From an uncultured Flavobacteriales bacterium (GTDB taxonomy: Bacteria; Bacteroidota; Bacteroidia; Flavobacteriales_G; Salibacteraceae), in the NCBI GenBank assembly GCA_913057875.1, contig CAJXPI010000004.1, positions 1 through 37,109 of the forward strand: a DNA stretch of 37,109 bases, in the 5' to 3' direction. This document shows, piece by piece, positions 1-8,238 of the stretch (positions are counted from its first letter, which is position 1; each line of letters begins with the position of its first letter). The notes under the pieces were generated by a model that did no database searches, was not told the origin of the DNA, and saw only the letters and a list, made by a program, of their open reading frames with translations. The position numbers and the translations under genes are program-made.

Positions 1-94
1 TAACAATAAATTTAAGAGTGATTCACAACGCTTGGTGTTATAACTTTCATAGTCTTTATCAATGATTTATCGGCTTAATATTGAAAAATTAGAT

Positions 95-415
95 TTATGT
101 TATTGGATTTACAATCCACTTAACTCTGTTAACCCACAAAATCCAACCTCCGAAACCATAAATTACCGCAACAATTAAGAAACCAAAAGAAATATGATTA
201 AATAGCTCACCAATAAATTGTGCCAAAGCCAAACTAGAAAAGAAGATTACCATAAATCCCGTAAAACCTAGAATAGCATTAGAAATTGACTTAGTTAGTA
301 GAAAGACCAATTTATCAAATGCCACAATCTGATAATAGTCCAAATGGGCATTAAGGACTTCAATTAATTTGTTAGCCGATTCACGAACTGAATCAGCAAT
401 ATTTGCAAAACTCAT
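95..415 (-). CDS. phage-holin-family / YqjE-like inner membrane protein
   Basis: A 106-residue protein with two hydrophobic segments (about residues 42-70 and 75-97) separated by a short polar turn, after an amphipathic N-terminus. This is the layout of the small 'holin superfamily III / DUF1469 (YqjE)' membrane proteins, which in Bacteroidota are chromosomal envelope proteins rather than phage lysis proteins. It starts 20 bases after the YtxH-like gene and shares its promoter, which supports a joint envelope or stress role. The start is ATG at 415. The family assignment rests on topology and context rather than a diagnostic motif, and the molecular function is unknown. Confidence 0.75.
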   Translation of the reverse strand: MSFANIADSVRESANKLIEVLNAHLDYYQIVAFDKLVFLLTKSISNAILGFTGFMVIFFSSLALAQFIGELFNHISFGFLIVAVIYGFGGWILWVNRVKWIVNPIT

Positions 416-435
416 ATGGAAGGTTTAGTTTTTCA

Positions 436-756
436 CTATGCCGTTGCAGATTTCACTTTACTTTTAATTTCTTGGGCGGTTTCAGCTACTTTAGACTTCA
501 ACTCTTCGGCTGTTTCAGGCATATCAGACTCTGCCACTTTTGAACGAAGCTCATCCGTTAAATTCGAGATTTTTACTTTAAGCTTATCAATTTCCACTTG
601 GTATTGTTTATCAATCTCGTCTCCTAAATCAGCTGCCTTATTTTTAATATTCTCCCTTGTTTTCTCACCCATTTCTGGAGCAAAAAGAACTCCTGCTACT
701 ACTCCTGCAGCAAAACCCGCAGTTAAGGTTACCAATAATTTACTCATATCATTCAT
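436..756 (-). CDS. YtxH domain-containing protein
   Basis: A 106-residue protein. An N-terminal hydrophobic, Gly/Ala-rich segment (residues 6-27, ending in LFAPEMGEKTR) is followed by a long charged helix with coiled-coil character and Lys/Glu repeats (KSKVAET, KSKVKSA). The glycine-rich anchor followed by 'LFAPxxGxxTR' is the hallmark of YtxH family proteins, which are general-stress and envelope-associated and of unknown biochemical role. It is the first gene of a two-gene operon with the holin-like protein. An exact -7 box lies about 26 bases upstream (782-789, minus strand). Confidence 0.88.
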   Translation of the reverse strand: MNDMSKLLVTLTAGFAAGVVAGVLFAPEMGEKTRENIKNKAADLGDEIDKQYQVEIDKLKVKISNLTDELRSKVAESDMPETAEELKSKVAETAQEIKSKVKSATA

Positions 757-781
757 AGCATAAAATTTTAACGTTGTTACA

Positions 782-789
782 CAAATTTA
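782..789 (-). promoter_or_regulatory. Bacteroidota -7 element for the YtxH operon
   Basis: On the minus strand this reads TAAATTTG, an exact match to the Bacteroidota -7 consensus TAnnTTTG, 26 bases before the YtxH start. No TTG lies at the expected -33 distance, so the promoter is only half supported. Confidence 0.55.
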
Positions 790-883
790 CGATTTTAATG
801 TGAGGTAAGTTTCAGAAAACACCACAACCTTTTAATCGTGTAAAAAAACTTTTAGACCTAACTAAAACGCAATGAAAATAGAA

Positions 884-891
884 TAAATTTG
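884..891 (+). promoter_or_regulatory. Bacteroidota -7 element for dtxR-smpB
   Basis: TAAATTTG, an exact TAnnTTTG match 20 bases before the DtxR-family start, implying a leader of roughly 10-15 bases. No clear -33 TTG is present. Confidence 0.55.
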
Positions 892-911
892 CATTCAATA
901 AAATTGAATCC

Positions 912-1577
912 ATGCTGTCATTTACGGAAGAAAATTACCTAAAAACCATCTTTTCGCTTATTGAAGATAATAAGGGAACTGCTTCAACCAACGAGATAGC
1001 AGAAAAAATAAACACCAAAGCTCCTACCGTTACAGATATGCTTAAAAGGCTATCTACAAAAAAGCTGATCATTTACAAACCTTACCAAGGGGTTCATTTT
1101 ACGGATGATGGACTAAGCATTGCCTTGAGTTTGGTACGTAAACACCGCATTTGGGAGACCTTTCTAGTAAAAAAACTCGGATTTGGTTGGGGAGAGGTTC
1201 ATGATATTGCAGAGGAGTTAGAACATGTAAAAAGTGAAGACCTAATTGATAAATTGGATGAATTTTTAGGGTATCCTAAATTTGACCCTCATGGAGATCC
1301 AATACCAGATAGCGAGGGTCGTTTAGAATTTCATAAAGATATTACCATTGCTAATTTAGGCTTGAATCACTTTGGTTTAATTGTGGGATTAAAAGACACT
1401 TCTTCAGATTTTCTAAATTATTTGGTCAAATCTGGATTAACCCTTGGACAATCCGTAGGTATCAAAGATATTAATGACTTTGATGGTTCAATTGATATTA
1501 TTATTGGGTCTACCAGCCCTTTAACTGTTTCGAGCGAAGTAGCTAAAAATATTTTCATTAAAAAGCTTTCTAGATAG
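912..1577 (+). CDS. DtxR/MntR-family metal-dependent transcriptional regulator
   Basis: A 221-residue regulator with three parts. An N-terminal winged helix (residues 1-65, recognition region TKAPTVTDMLKRL) comes first. A dimerisation/metal domain follows, with the RKH (about 76-78) and ExxEH (EELEH, about 97-101) metal-ligand signature, and the family's DPHGDPIP motif. The C-terminus is an SH3-like FeoA domain (about 145-220). Members repress manganese or iron transport genes when metal-bound. The first MntR metal site near Asp8/Glu11 is not obviously conserved (EENYLK), so the metal preference is open. It is transcribed with smpB 4 bases downstream; no metal transporter is adjacent, so its targets lie elsewhere. 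Confidence 0.93.
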   Translation: MLSFTEENYLKTIFSLIEDNKGTASTNEIAEKINTKAPTVTDMLKRLSTKKLIIYKPYQGVHFTDDGLSIALSLVRKHRIWETFLVKKLGFGWGEVHDIAEELEHVKSEDLIDKLDEFLGYPKFDPHGDPIPDSEGRLEFHKDITIANLGLNHFGLIVGLKDTSSDFLNYLVKSGLTLGQSVGIKDINDFDGSIDIIIGSTSPLTVSSEVAKNIFIKKLSR

Positions 1578-1581
1578 AACC

Positions 1582-2028
1582 ATGTCAGACATTGTAATAA
1601 AAAATAAAAAGGCTTCGCATGAGTATGAGTTCTTAGAGAAGTTTACTACAGGAATTGTGCTGAAGGGAACGGAGATAAAATCTATTCGACAAGGTAAAGC
1701 CAGTATAATGGAAGCCTACTGTGCCATATTGGATGGGGAGCTTTATGTGTATAATATGCATATTACGGAATATGACAAAGGTGGTTTTGTAAACCATGAA
1801 CCTACGCGAGTGCGTAAACTTCTTGTCAATAAAGGAGAACTCTCTAGATTAGAAAAAAAGCTTAAAGACCAAGGATTAACCATTGTGCCTACTCGGTTAT
1901 TTATTTCGGAAAGTGGATATGCAAAAATGAATATTGCCCTCTCCAGAGGTAAAAAGCTATTTGATAAAAGGGAGGCTCTTAAAAAAAGTGATAGCAAGAG
2001 AGATATTGATCGAGCTATGACAAGGTAA
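1582..2028 (+). CDS. smpB: SsrA-binding protein SmpB
   Basis: A 148-residue protein, the usual length for SmpB, which carries tmRNA to stalled ribosomes during trans-translation. Recognisable motifs are NKKASHEYEF at the N-terminus, GTEIKSIRQGKAS (about 29-41), the EYDKGGFVNHEP region and the basic C-terminal tail (KREALKKSDSKRDIDRAM) that folds in the mRNA channel. It follows the DtxR-family gene by 4 bases and is therefore probably co-transcribed. The tmRNA gene ssrA is not in the window. Confidence 0.98.
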   Translation: MSDIVIKNKKASHEYEFLEKFTTGIVLKGTEIKSIRQGKASIMEAYCAILDGELYVYNMHITEYDKGGFVNHEPTRVRKLLVNKGELSRLEKKLKDQGLTIVPTRLFISESGYAKMNIALSRGKKLFDKREALKKSDSKRDIDRAMTR

Positions 2029-2130
2029 GCCTCTTTAAATGAGAAAGTTTAATTCTTTTCATAACTTATCCAAATAAAGTCTAAATAAACCCTTAACCGT
2101 ACTATATTGCGCCATCTTAAAAAAAAATAG

Positions 2131-3249
2131 ATGAGTAGACCAGTTGTTAAGTTTAATACACAAGATAACCCAGAATTTTTTTCGGTATTAAGAAAACGTG
2201 TGAATCAGCACTTTAAGGATAATAACATATCCAAACATGCCAATAATGAAATGAGGTTTAAAACAGCTTTTATGCTGAGTCTATACTTTATTCCAATGGG
2301 TTTAATGTATTTTCAAGTGTTTACAGGTTCAGCTGCCATATTGGGGTTATGGGCTATCATGGGATTTGGCATGGCTGGAATTGGGTTATCTATTATGCAT
2401 GATGCCAATCATGGAGCCTACTCAAAATCGAAAAAAGTAAATCAGATTCTAGGCTTTTTAATCAATTTTTTAGGCGCTTATCACAGTAACTGGATAATTC
2501 AACATAATGTATTGCATCATTCATATACCAACATTGAAGACCATGATGAAGATATCAATAATCCTGTAATGCGATTTTCTCCTGGGCAAAAACGAAAAAA
2601 AGGGTACAAATACCAGGTGTTTTATGCTCCATTTTTATATGCCATAATGACCTTATATTGGTTTATTAGCAAAGATTTTGAGCGTGTTTTTACCTATGAT
2701 GACAAAAAACTATTGGGAACGCAAAATTTGACAAAAAATAAAGCCTTAGCCATTATTGCTGCTCACAAAATATGGTACATATTATTAACTTTAATTATTC
2801 CTATGTTAATTGTTCCAATTCCTTGGTGGCATATGGTTTTAGGTTTTTTAATGATGCACGCTATTACAGGAATTTCTTTGGCTTTAATTTTTCAACCGGC
2901 TCATGTAATTTGTGAAACCAATTTTTATGAAATTGATTCCAAAAATTCAGTGGAAAATAATTGGGCAATTCACCAACTTAATACCACCTCAAATTTTGCC
3001 AATAATGCACGTATCTTTTCTTGGTTTGTAGGTGGGTTAAACAATCAAGTGGAACATCACTTGTTTCCCAAAATTTGTCATGTACATTACCGCGATTTAT
3101 CACCGATCGTAAAAAAGACCGCGTTAGAATTTGGTATTCCTTACCATCAACACAAAACGTTTTGGGGAGCAGTTTACAGTCACTTTTCTATGCTAAATCA
3201 ATTAGGTACAGGAAGTTACGATTTAAACGCAGCTAGAAAAGCTGCCTAA
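2131..3249 (+). CDS. membrane fatty acid desaturase (acyl-lipid / acyl-CoA, delta-6-like)
   Basis: A 372-residue integral membrane di-iron desaturase. All three histidine boxes are present: HDANH (residues 90-94), HNVLHH (125-130) and QVEHH (306-310). The Q-x-x-H-H form of the third box is typical of front-end (delta-5/delta-6) and linoleoyl-CoA-type desaturases, which in Bacteroidota lack the fused cytochrome b5 domain, as here. Hydrophobic pairs flank the boxes (about 46-88, 103-122, 161-180, 212-256). It probably introduces double bonds into membrane acyl chains, possibly as cold adaptation; regiospecificity cannot be read from sequence. It stands alone, converging with the subtilase gene 9 bases downstream. 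Confidence 0.93.
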   Translation: MSRPVVKFNTQDNPEFFSVLRKRVNQHFKDNNISKHANNEMRFKTAFMLSLYFIPMGLMYFQVFTGSAAILGLWAIMGFGMAGIGLSIMHDANHGAYSKSKKVNQILGFLINFLGAYHSNWIIQHNVLHHSYTNIEDHDEDINNPVMRFSPGQKRKKGYKYQVFYAPFLYAIMTLYWFISKDFERVFTYDDKKLLGTQNLTKNKALAIIAAHKIWYILLTLIIPMLIVPIPWWHMVLGFLMMHAITGISLALIFQPAHVICETNFYEIDSKNSVENNWAIHQLNTTSNFANNARIFSWFVGGLNNQVEHHLFPKICHVHYRDLSPIVKKTALEFGIPYHQHKTFWGAVYSHFSMLNQLGTGSYDLNAARKAA

Positions 3250-3258
3250 TCGTTCAAT

Positions 3259-4935
3259 CTATTGTTTAATGATACGGTAGGTTAAAACCCCTTCAAGGGA
3301 TATTTGATTCAGGAAATATATTCCAGGATTTAAATGCGATAGATCGATTCTAGCAACTTCACTATTCATTGATTCCAGATCCATTTGCATTACCAATTTA
3401 CCAGATAAATCTGTTAAGGAAACTAATTTCACTGCTTTCTTGTCAAGTTGAAACTCAATCCAATCATTTGCCGGGTTTGGGTACACATGTAGTTCATTAG
3501 AATTATTATTTAAAGTGGTCATTCCATTAATTAAATTATAAGCCAATTCAAAGTCAGGAATACCATGTCCATAATCATCATTAGGGGCTACATACAAATG
3601 ACAACTTTGTTCAATTTTTTCTGATATTTCCATATTAGAAAAACCCGAACGAGACTGCCAGAGGCATGCCGCTGCACCTGCTAGAATAGGTCCTGAAAAA
3701 GAAGTGCCATTAATATACCTCACACTGTCTGTGCCAATAGCCATAGGTACCCAGCCTCCCATTGCCATAACATTTGGTTTCACCCTTCCATCACTGGAAG
3801 GGCCCCTAGAACTAAATGACGTTACGGTTGAATCACCCCAAACGGCTCCAATGGCCAAAACACTGTCGCCATCTGCAGGAGCTCCTATATAATACCAATC
3901 ATCATTTCCGGAATTACCCGCACTATTCACCACCAATATTCCTTTCGAAGCAGCAATATCAGCTCCCTTTGTAATTACCGTAGTATTTCCGTCCATATCC
4001 GAATAGGTATGATTTTGAGTCGAGTCATCAAATGTGGTATAACCCAAAGAAGAATTTATAATATCAGCACCTACACTATCCGCAAATTCAGCTCCCACCA
4101 CCCAATTGTATTCTTCAATAACATATTCTGTTGGAGCATCCTCCGTACGTATCAACCAGTAATTTGCATCAGGAGCAGTACCAATGTATAAACCCGCAAC
4201 ATTGGCACCCATACAATTCAAAACATAAGTCCCATGATTTGAATGCTGGTTATAATCTACGGGTTGGCCTGTCACAAAGTCCCAAGTACCTAAGATTTGA
4301 TTATTGTTAAATAAAGGTTGAATAATCGTGGTCGTATCAGCCCCAATAAAACCGGCATCTAAGACCGCAATAACCATCCCTGAACCAGTATAACCTAAAT
4401 CATGCAAGTAATTAATTTTTAGCATTTTGTTTTGTAACTCTGATAAGCCATAATCTAAACCTCGTTCAGGAAACGAGGTAGCCTGATATTTTTCCGTACG
4501 TTCCACAAGAACATCCATTTTATTCGAATGTGTCCTTTTATTACTACGCTCCACCCTTCTAGAATTTACCGAATCGACAAAAGGTAATTTCATAATTTGA
4601 TCCAAGCCCGCAGTATCGGTTGTTTCAATTAGTAATCCATTCATCCATTTAGAAGAAGTCAGCACTTGTATATTTCCAGATATTTTAACGCCTGTAACAT
4701 AAACTGGGTTAACCGGAAGATCTTGAACAGTAATAGAGATATTCTGGGCTGCTCGTCTATCAATAGCTCTCTGACTCAAAAACACATTGGGACTATCAAT
4801 AGAAAAGGGGGAGTTATTTTTATCGGTAAATTGAATCCAATATTTGTCAGGAGCAATTTGGGCGGTAATATTAGACCCCAGGATTATAAAAAAAATGACG
4901 CATAAAACATTAATTCTTCTTAAATCCCAATTCAT
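3259..4935 (-). CDS. secreted subtilisin-like serine peptidase (S8) with T9SS type A sorting domain
   Basis: The preferred start (ATG at 4935) gives 558 residues with an immediate signal peptide (MNWDLRRINVLCVIFFIILG...TAQ). An upstream in-frame ATG at 4989 would put 18 polar residues before it and lengthen the overlap with the preceding gene from 26 to 80 bases. The S8 catalytic triad is visible: Asp193 (VLDAG), His234 (NHGTY) and Ser412 (GTSFSGP), with the oxyanion Asn341 in NSAGN. Residues 26 to about 135 resemble a pro-region. The C-terminal about 75 residues (YPNPANDWIEF ... GIYFL) are a type A T9SS sorting domain, so the enzyme is likely exported and placed on the cell surface or released. 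It is last in the 8107-3259 operon. Confidence 0.93.
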   Translation of the reverse strand: MNWDLRRINVLCVIFFIILGSNITAQIAPDKYWIQFTDKNNSPFSIDSPNVFLSQRAIDRRAAQNISITVQDLPVNPVYVTGVKISGNIQVLTSSKWMNGLLIETTDTAGLDQIMKLPFVDSVNSRRVERSNKRTHSNKMDVLVERTEKYQATSFPERGLDYGLSELQNKMLKINYLHDLGYTGSGMVIAVLDAGFIGADTTTIIQPLFNNNQILGTWDFVTGQPVDYNQHSNHGTYVLNCMGANVAGLYIGTAPDANYWLIRTEDAPTEYVIEEYNWVVGAEFADSVGADIINSSLGYTTFDDSTQNHTYSDMDGNTTVITKGADIAASKGILVVNSAGNSGNDDWYYIGAPADGDSVLAIGAVWGDSTVTSFSSRGPSSDGRVKPNVMAMGGWVPMAIGTDSVRYINGTSFSGPILAGAAACLWQSRSGFSNMEISEKIEQSCHLYVAPNDDYGHGIPDFELAYNLINGMTTLNNNSNELHVYPNPANDWIEFQLDKKAVKLVSLTDLSGKLVMQMDLESMNSEVARIDLSHLNPGIYFLNQISLEGVLTYRIIKQ

Positions 4936-5599
4936 ATAGTTCTCTTTTATAAATAATTCCTTCTTCGTTAAAATAAATCCACTCGCCATCTTTTACCGCA
5001 TGTTTGTAGGTTCCTTCCACACTAATTTCGCCCCCCTTATACACCTTTTGAAGTCCGTTCATTTGGCCATCTTTAATAGGCCCTTCTGTAAGAATCATTC
5101 CCTTACCATCATACGTTTTTCGGTACCCATTCTCTATACCATTTACAAAAAAAGTCTCTCTTGAAATACTTCCATCTAAGTTATAGACTAAGTATTCTCC
5201 ATCTTTAACCCCTTCTTTAAAGGTTTCCTTACTTGATAGGATACCAGTACGATCATAAAATCGCCAAACACCTTCTTTCTTTTGGTTTACATAATAACCG
5301 TAAGCCGCTTTTTTTGAATTAGAATGATAGTGGGTAGCAATAGCAGAGTCATAACTAACATATTCTAATACCGTTACAATAACCGCCTTATCATTATAGT
5401 ACTTAAAAATACCATAGGGTTGATCGTCTTTAAATTGACCTTTATACTTCGTGTTACCATTACTATGCTCCTTTTTCCACACCCCTTGCTTCAAACCATT
5501 TTCGTCAACCTGATTGTAAGTTTGAGATTTTAAATTAATGCTTGCAAAAAACATCAACACAAAATAGATAATTTGCAAGTTGATAAATTGTAGTTTCAT
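4910..5599 (-). CDS. secreted YwqK-like (MORN-variant repeat) protein
   Basis: 229 residues from ATG at 5599; a TTG two codons upstream (5605) is less likely. A signal peptide (about residues 1-25, ending NLKSQ) is followed by at least six imperfect repeats of about 22 residues with the pattern G-x-x-x-G-x-W/Y-x-x-Y-x-x-x-G (KQGVWKKEHSNG, KEGVWRFYDRTG, KDGEYLVYNLDG, ENGYRKTYDGKG, KDGEWIYFNEEG). These are the MORN-variant repeats of the 'YwqK antitoxin' family, but no toxin partner is present, and the label is not evidence of a toxin-antitoxin system. In Bacteroidota such proteins are usually surface or periplasmic with no proven role. The 3' end overlaps the subtilase start by 26 bases, suggesting coupling. 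Confidence 0.85.
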   Translation of the reverse strand: MKLQFINLQIIYFVLMFFASINLKSQTYNQVDENGLKQGVWKKEHSNGNTKYKGQFKDDQPYGIFKYYNDKAVIVTVLEYVSYDSAIATHYHSNSKKAAYGYYVNQKKEGVWRFYDRTGILSSKETFKEGVKDGEYLVYNLDGSISRETFFVNGIENGYRKTYDGKGMILTEGPIKDGQMNGLQKVYKGGEISVEGTYKHAVKDGEWIYFNEEGIIYKRELYELGFKKN

Positions 5600-5605
5600 T
5601 GACAA

Positions 5606-6577
5606 TTAGCCTTTTAATATTTTTGTTTTCAATTCGGTAAAAAATCCAATTCCATACGCATACAATTGCACAAAGGAGGTGAAAATACTTATTAACCCAA
5701 TTTTAGCCGATTTATTCTGTATGGAAGAATCTAAAAATATAGCCGTATAGTAAATAGCGAAGAAAACAGCTCCCGCTATAAACAGCGGATTAAACAAAAA
5801 GTAGCTCAATAACCATCCCCACACTCCTAAAACAAAAAAAGCAGGAAGCATATGTACCGGTTTTAATTCAGAAGCGTAAAATCTCCAAATATTAATTCTA
5901 GCTCGACCAAAAAAATGAAGCTGTTTGTAAAACTGACTTAAGCTTGTTCTACGCTTGTGGTATATAAAGGCATTTGGAATTAAAGTCGTTTTAAATCCAT
6001 TATTTATTATTCGGATAGAAAATTCAATATCTTCTCCCATTCGGGTAATAGCAAAACCTCCTACTTTTTCGTATACCTTACGTGAAAGTCCCATATTGAA
6101 ACTTCTAGGATGAAATTGACCTACATGTTTTTCTCTTCCCCTAATTCCTCCAGTAGTAAATAGGGAAGTCATGGAATAACTTATGGCCTTTTGCATAGAC
6201 GTAAAAGAACTATGGGCAGCATCTGGTCCGCCAAAAGCGTCTACATACCTATTATTCAAATAATCTTCTACCGCTTGGAAATAGTGTACAGGAATAATAG
6301 CGTCAGAATCAAAAATGACAAAGTAATCGCCCTTGGCCAACTCAAAACCAACGTTTCTGGCGAAACCCTGACCTCCATTTTCTTTCACATGATATTGAAT
6401 TCTAAGTTTATCCGAAAACTTCGATACAATTTCCCTTGCGTCTTTGGTCGAACCATCTTCAATAATGACAACTTCAAAATGGGTATAACTCTGTTGAGTA
6501 AGTGATTCTAAAAGTTCCTCTATTTCATCCGGTCGATTGTAAAGGGGAATAATTGCAGAATAAAATCTACTCATCAT
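5606..6577 (-). CDS. family 2 glycosyltransferase with C-terminal membrane segments
   Basis: 323 residues; it may start at the first or second Met. The GT-A fold is marked by SAIIPLYNRP at the N-terminus, IIEDGST (Asp41, nucleotide binding) and a DxD-type metal site FDSDA (Asp90/Asp92). MGEDIEF (about 185) fits the ED acceptor-site motif. The C-terminus has hydrophobic spans at about 245-285 and 290-315, so the enzyme is membrane-tethered with its catalytic domain in the cytoplasm. It likely transfers a sugar to a lipid-linked or surface polysaccharide; donor and acceptor are not predictable. It lies 2 bases after the other GT2 gene. Confidence 0.88.
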   Translation of the reverse strand: MMSRFYSAIIPLYNRPDEIEELLESLTQQSYTHFEVVIIEDGSTKDAREIVSKFSDKLRIQYHVKENGGQGFARNVGFELAKGDYFVIFDSDAIIPVHYFQAVEDYLNNRYVDAFGGPDAAHSSFTSMQKAISYSMTSLFTTGGIRGREKHVGQFHPRSFNMGLSRKVYEKVGGFAITRMGEDIEFSIRIINNGFKTTLIPNAFIYHKRRTSLSQFYKQLHFFGRARINIWRFYASELKPVHMLPAFFVLGVWGWLLSYFLFNPLFIAGAVFFAIYYTAIFLDSSIQNKSAKIGLISIFTSFVQLYAYGIGFFTELKTKILKG

Positions 6578-6579
6578 TG

Positions 6580-7554
6580 TTAATCCAAGTTTGTTTCAGA
6601 CTCTATTTGATACTTGTTTCTGTCTGCCGATGATCTCGAAATAATTTCACCTAAGAAACCTGCCAAGAACATCTGGGTGCCCAAAATCATCAATACTAAA
6701 GCCATGTAAAAAACAGGACTATCTGTCACCAGTCTCAAGGGCTCATTGTTCATTAAATATACCGCCTTTTGAATACCTAAATATCCGGCAATAGAAAAAC
6801 CAACAAAAAACATCATAGTACCAATTAACCCAAAAAAATGCATGGGTTTCTTACTGTACTTTGTAACAAAAGTGATAGATAATAAATCAAGAAAACCATT
6901 AATGAATCGTTCTAAACCAAATTTCGTTACACCATATTTTCTGGGATAGTGTTTAACCACCTTCTCTCCAATTTTTGTAAACCCACTACGTTTTGCTATC
7001 ACCGGAATATAACGATGCATTTCACCATACACTTCAATACTTCTAACCACCGTTCCCCTATATGCCTTTAATCCGCAATTGAAGTCATTTAATTCAATAC
7101 CCGATAATTTTCGAGTAGCCCAATTAAACAATTTCGTAGGAATAGTTTTCGTGATGGGGTCAAAACGTTCTTTTTTCCAACCTGAAATTAAATCAAATCC
7201 TTCTTGGGTGATTAAATTAAATAATTCAGGAATTTCATCTGGACTATCTTGCAAATCGGCATCCATGGTAATGACTACCTTACCTAAGGTTGCCTGAAAC
7301 CCTACTTGAAGAGCTCCGGACTTTCCGTAATTACGTCTAAACTTCATTCCCTTCATATGAGGGTTTAAGTTCCCTATTCTTTCTACAATTGACCACGAAG
7401 TATCCGTACTTCCGTCATCAATAAATAAAACCTCGTAAGTGTAATTATTAGACTGCATTACTTGCGCAATCCAATCTGCTAATTCTTGTAAAGACTCCTC
7501 TTCGTTAAAAAGAGGAATTACTACTGATATATCTAAAGAATTTATTTTACTCAT
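6580..7554 (-). CDS. DPM1/ArnC-like polyprenyl-phosphate glycosyltransferase (GT2)
   Basis: 324 residues. The N-terminal GT2 domain has VVIPLFNEEESL, FIDDGSTD and the DADLQDSP motif (98-103) typical of dolichyl- or undecaprenyl-phosphate sugar transferases. Two C-terminal transmembrane helices (about 237-260 and 282-308) match bacterial members such as ArnC, GtrB and PgdT-like proteins. It probably charges undecaprenyl phosphate with a sugar for envelope glycan modification. It overlaps the DUF4199 gene by 8 bases. The order DUF4199-GT2 is a recurrent arrangement in Flavobacteriales, as far as I recall. Confidence 0.92.
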   Translation of the reverse strand: MSKINSLDISVVIPLFNEEESLQELADWIAQVMQSNNYTYEVLFIDDGSTDTSWSIVERIGNLNPHMKGMKFRRNYGKSGALQVGFQATLGKVVITMDADLQDSPDEIPELFNLITQEGFDLISGWKKERFDPITKTIPTKLFNWATRKLSGIELNDFNCGLKAYRGTVVRSIEVYGEMHRYIPVIAKRSGFTKIGEKVVKHYPRKYGVTKFGLERFINGFLDLLSITFVTKYSKKPMHFFGLIGTMMFFVGFSIAGYLGIQKAVYLMNNEPLRLVTDSPVFYMALVLMILGTQMFLAGFLGEIISRSSADRNKYQIESETNLD

Positions 7555-8107
7555 CTACATCTTCGGCAAACGGATTTGGGTTTACCTTTTTTAATATTGC
7601 TGCAATAATAACAGAACCAATAGCACCCATTGCAAGAGTTTGCAGGAAGAGTTTAATAAAACCCGTTATCGTATACATGCCATAGGTTTGTTTTCTAACT
7701 TCCGCTTCCATAGTATCATAGATTTGATCCATTTGCTCCTCGCCAGCACCAACCATTTCCATGACACCCATTGCTTTTTCTATAGAGGCATCAGCCATTT
7801 TACCAGGAAGATCTGGGTCAATTACTGTACCTAACAAATGATTAACTAACAAATACAAAAACGTAGCAATTGCATAAATAACTATTAGAGATTTAAATCC
7901 TTCACCAACAGTTATATACCCGCCCTTTTCTTTCCGAACTTGCATCCCAAAATACACCATAAGACCTAAGCCTAAGACCATAGAAATGGCCATATTTCCG
8001 TAACTAGTCATGGTTTCTACCCCCATCACGTAGGTAATCATTAAATATACTACGTTGATTGATCCGTAAATTAAGCCGTTTTTAATGTAAAAGTTTTTGT
8101 CTAACAT
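7547..8107 (-). CDS. DUF4199 domain-containing membrane protein
   Basis: 186 residues with four hydrophobic helices (about 10-28, 38-55, 72-92, 147-172), a conserved 'G-y-I-T-v-G-E-G-F-K' stretch after helix 2 (GGYITVGEGFKSL) and a charged loop between helices 3 and 4. These are features of the Bacteroidota-specific DUF4199 family. No biochemical function is known. It is the first gene of the glycosyltransferase operon and overlaps the next gene by 8 bases, so a role in envelope glycan synthesis is a context inference only. Confidence 0.88.
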   Translation of the reverse strand: MLDKNFYIKNGLIYGSINVVYLMITYVMGVETMTSYGNMAISMVLGLGLMVYFGMQVRKEKGGYITVGEGFKSLIVIYAIATFLYLLVNHLLGTVIDPDLPGKMADASIEKAMGVMEMVGAGEEQMDQIYDTMEAEVRKQTYGMYTITGFIKLFLQTLAMGAIGSVIIAAILKKVNPNPFAEDVDE

Positions 8108-8141
8108 CGTTTTCTTTTTCAGGAGTGAATAATAAGGGTAG

Positions 8142-8172
8142 CAAATATATTCAAACGCTTAAATAAGCTCAA
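8142..8172 (-). promoter_or_regulatory. complete -33/-7 promoter of the DUF4199-glycosyltransferase operon
   Basis: On the minus strand the -33 TTG (8172-8170), a 20-base spacer and an exact -7 TATATTTG (8149-8142) lie 34 bases before the DUF4199 start. The spacing fits the Bacteroidota promoter range of about 17-23 bases, making this one of the best-formed promoters in the window. Confidence 0.75.
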
Positions 8173-8238
8173 CAATAAATAGGTTAAAACATTTTCTTGT
8201 TGTCAACTAAAATTTTCTCCCTTTGGCAAAAATAGGGG

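Noticed and set aside
22-60. A 12-codon minus-strand frame (MKVITPSVVNHS) after the holin-like gene
   Set aside because: Too short, no ribosome binding evidence and no family; probably chance.
95-756. Holin-like gene as a sign of a prophage
   Set aside because: Its partner is a YtxH stress protein and no other phage gene is near; this pair is a normal chromosomal locus in Bacteroidota.
4910-5599. Toxin-antitoxin system based on the YwqK 'antitoxin' label
   Set aside because: The protein has a signal peptide and no toxin gene adjoins; the label is historical.
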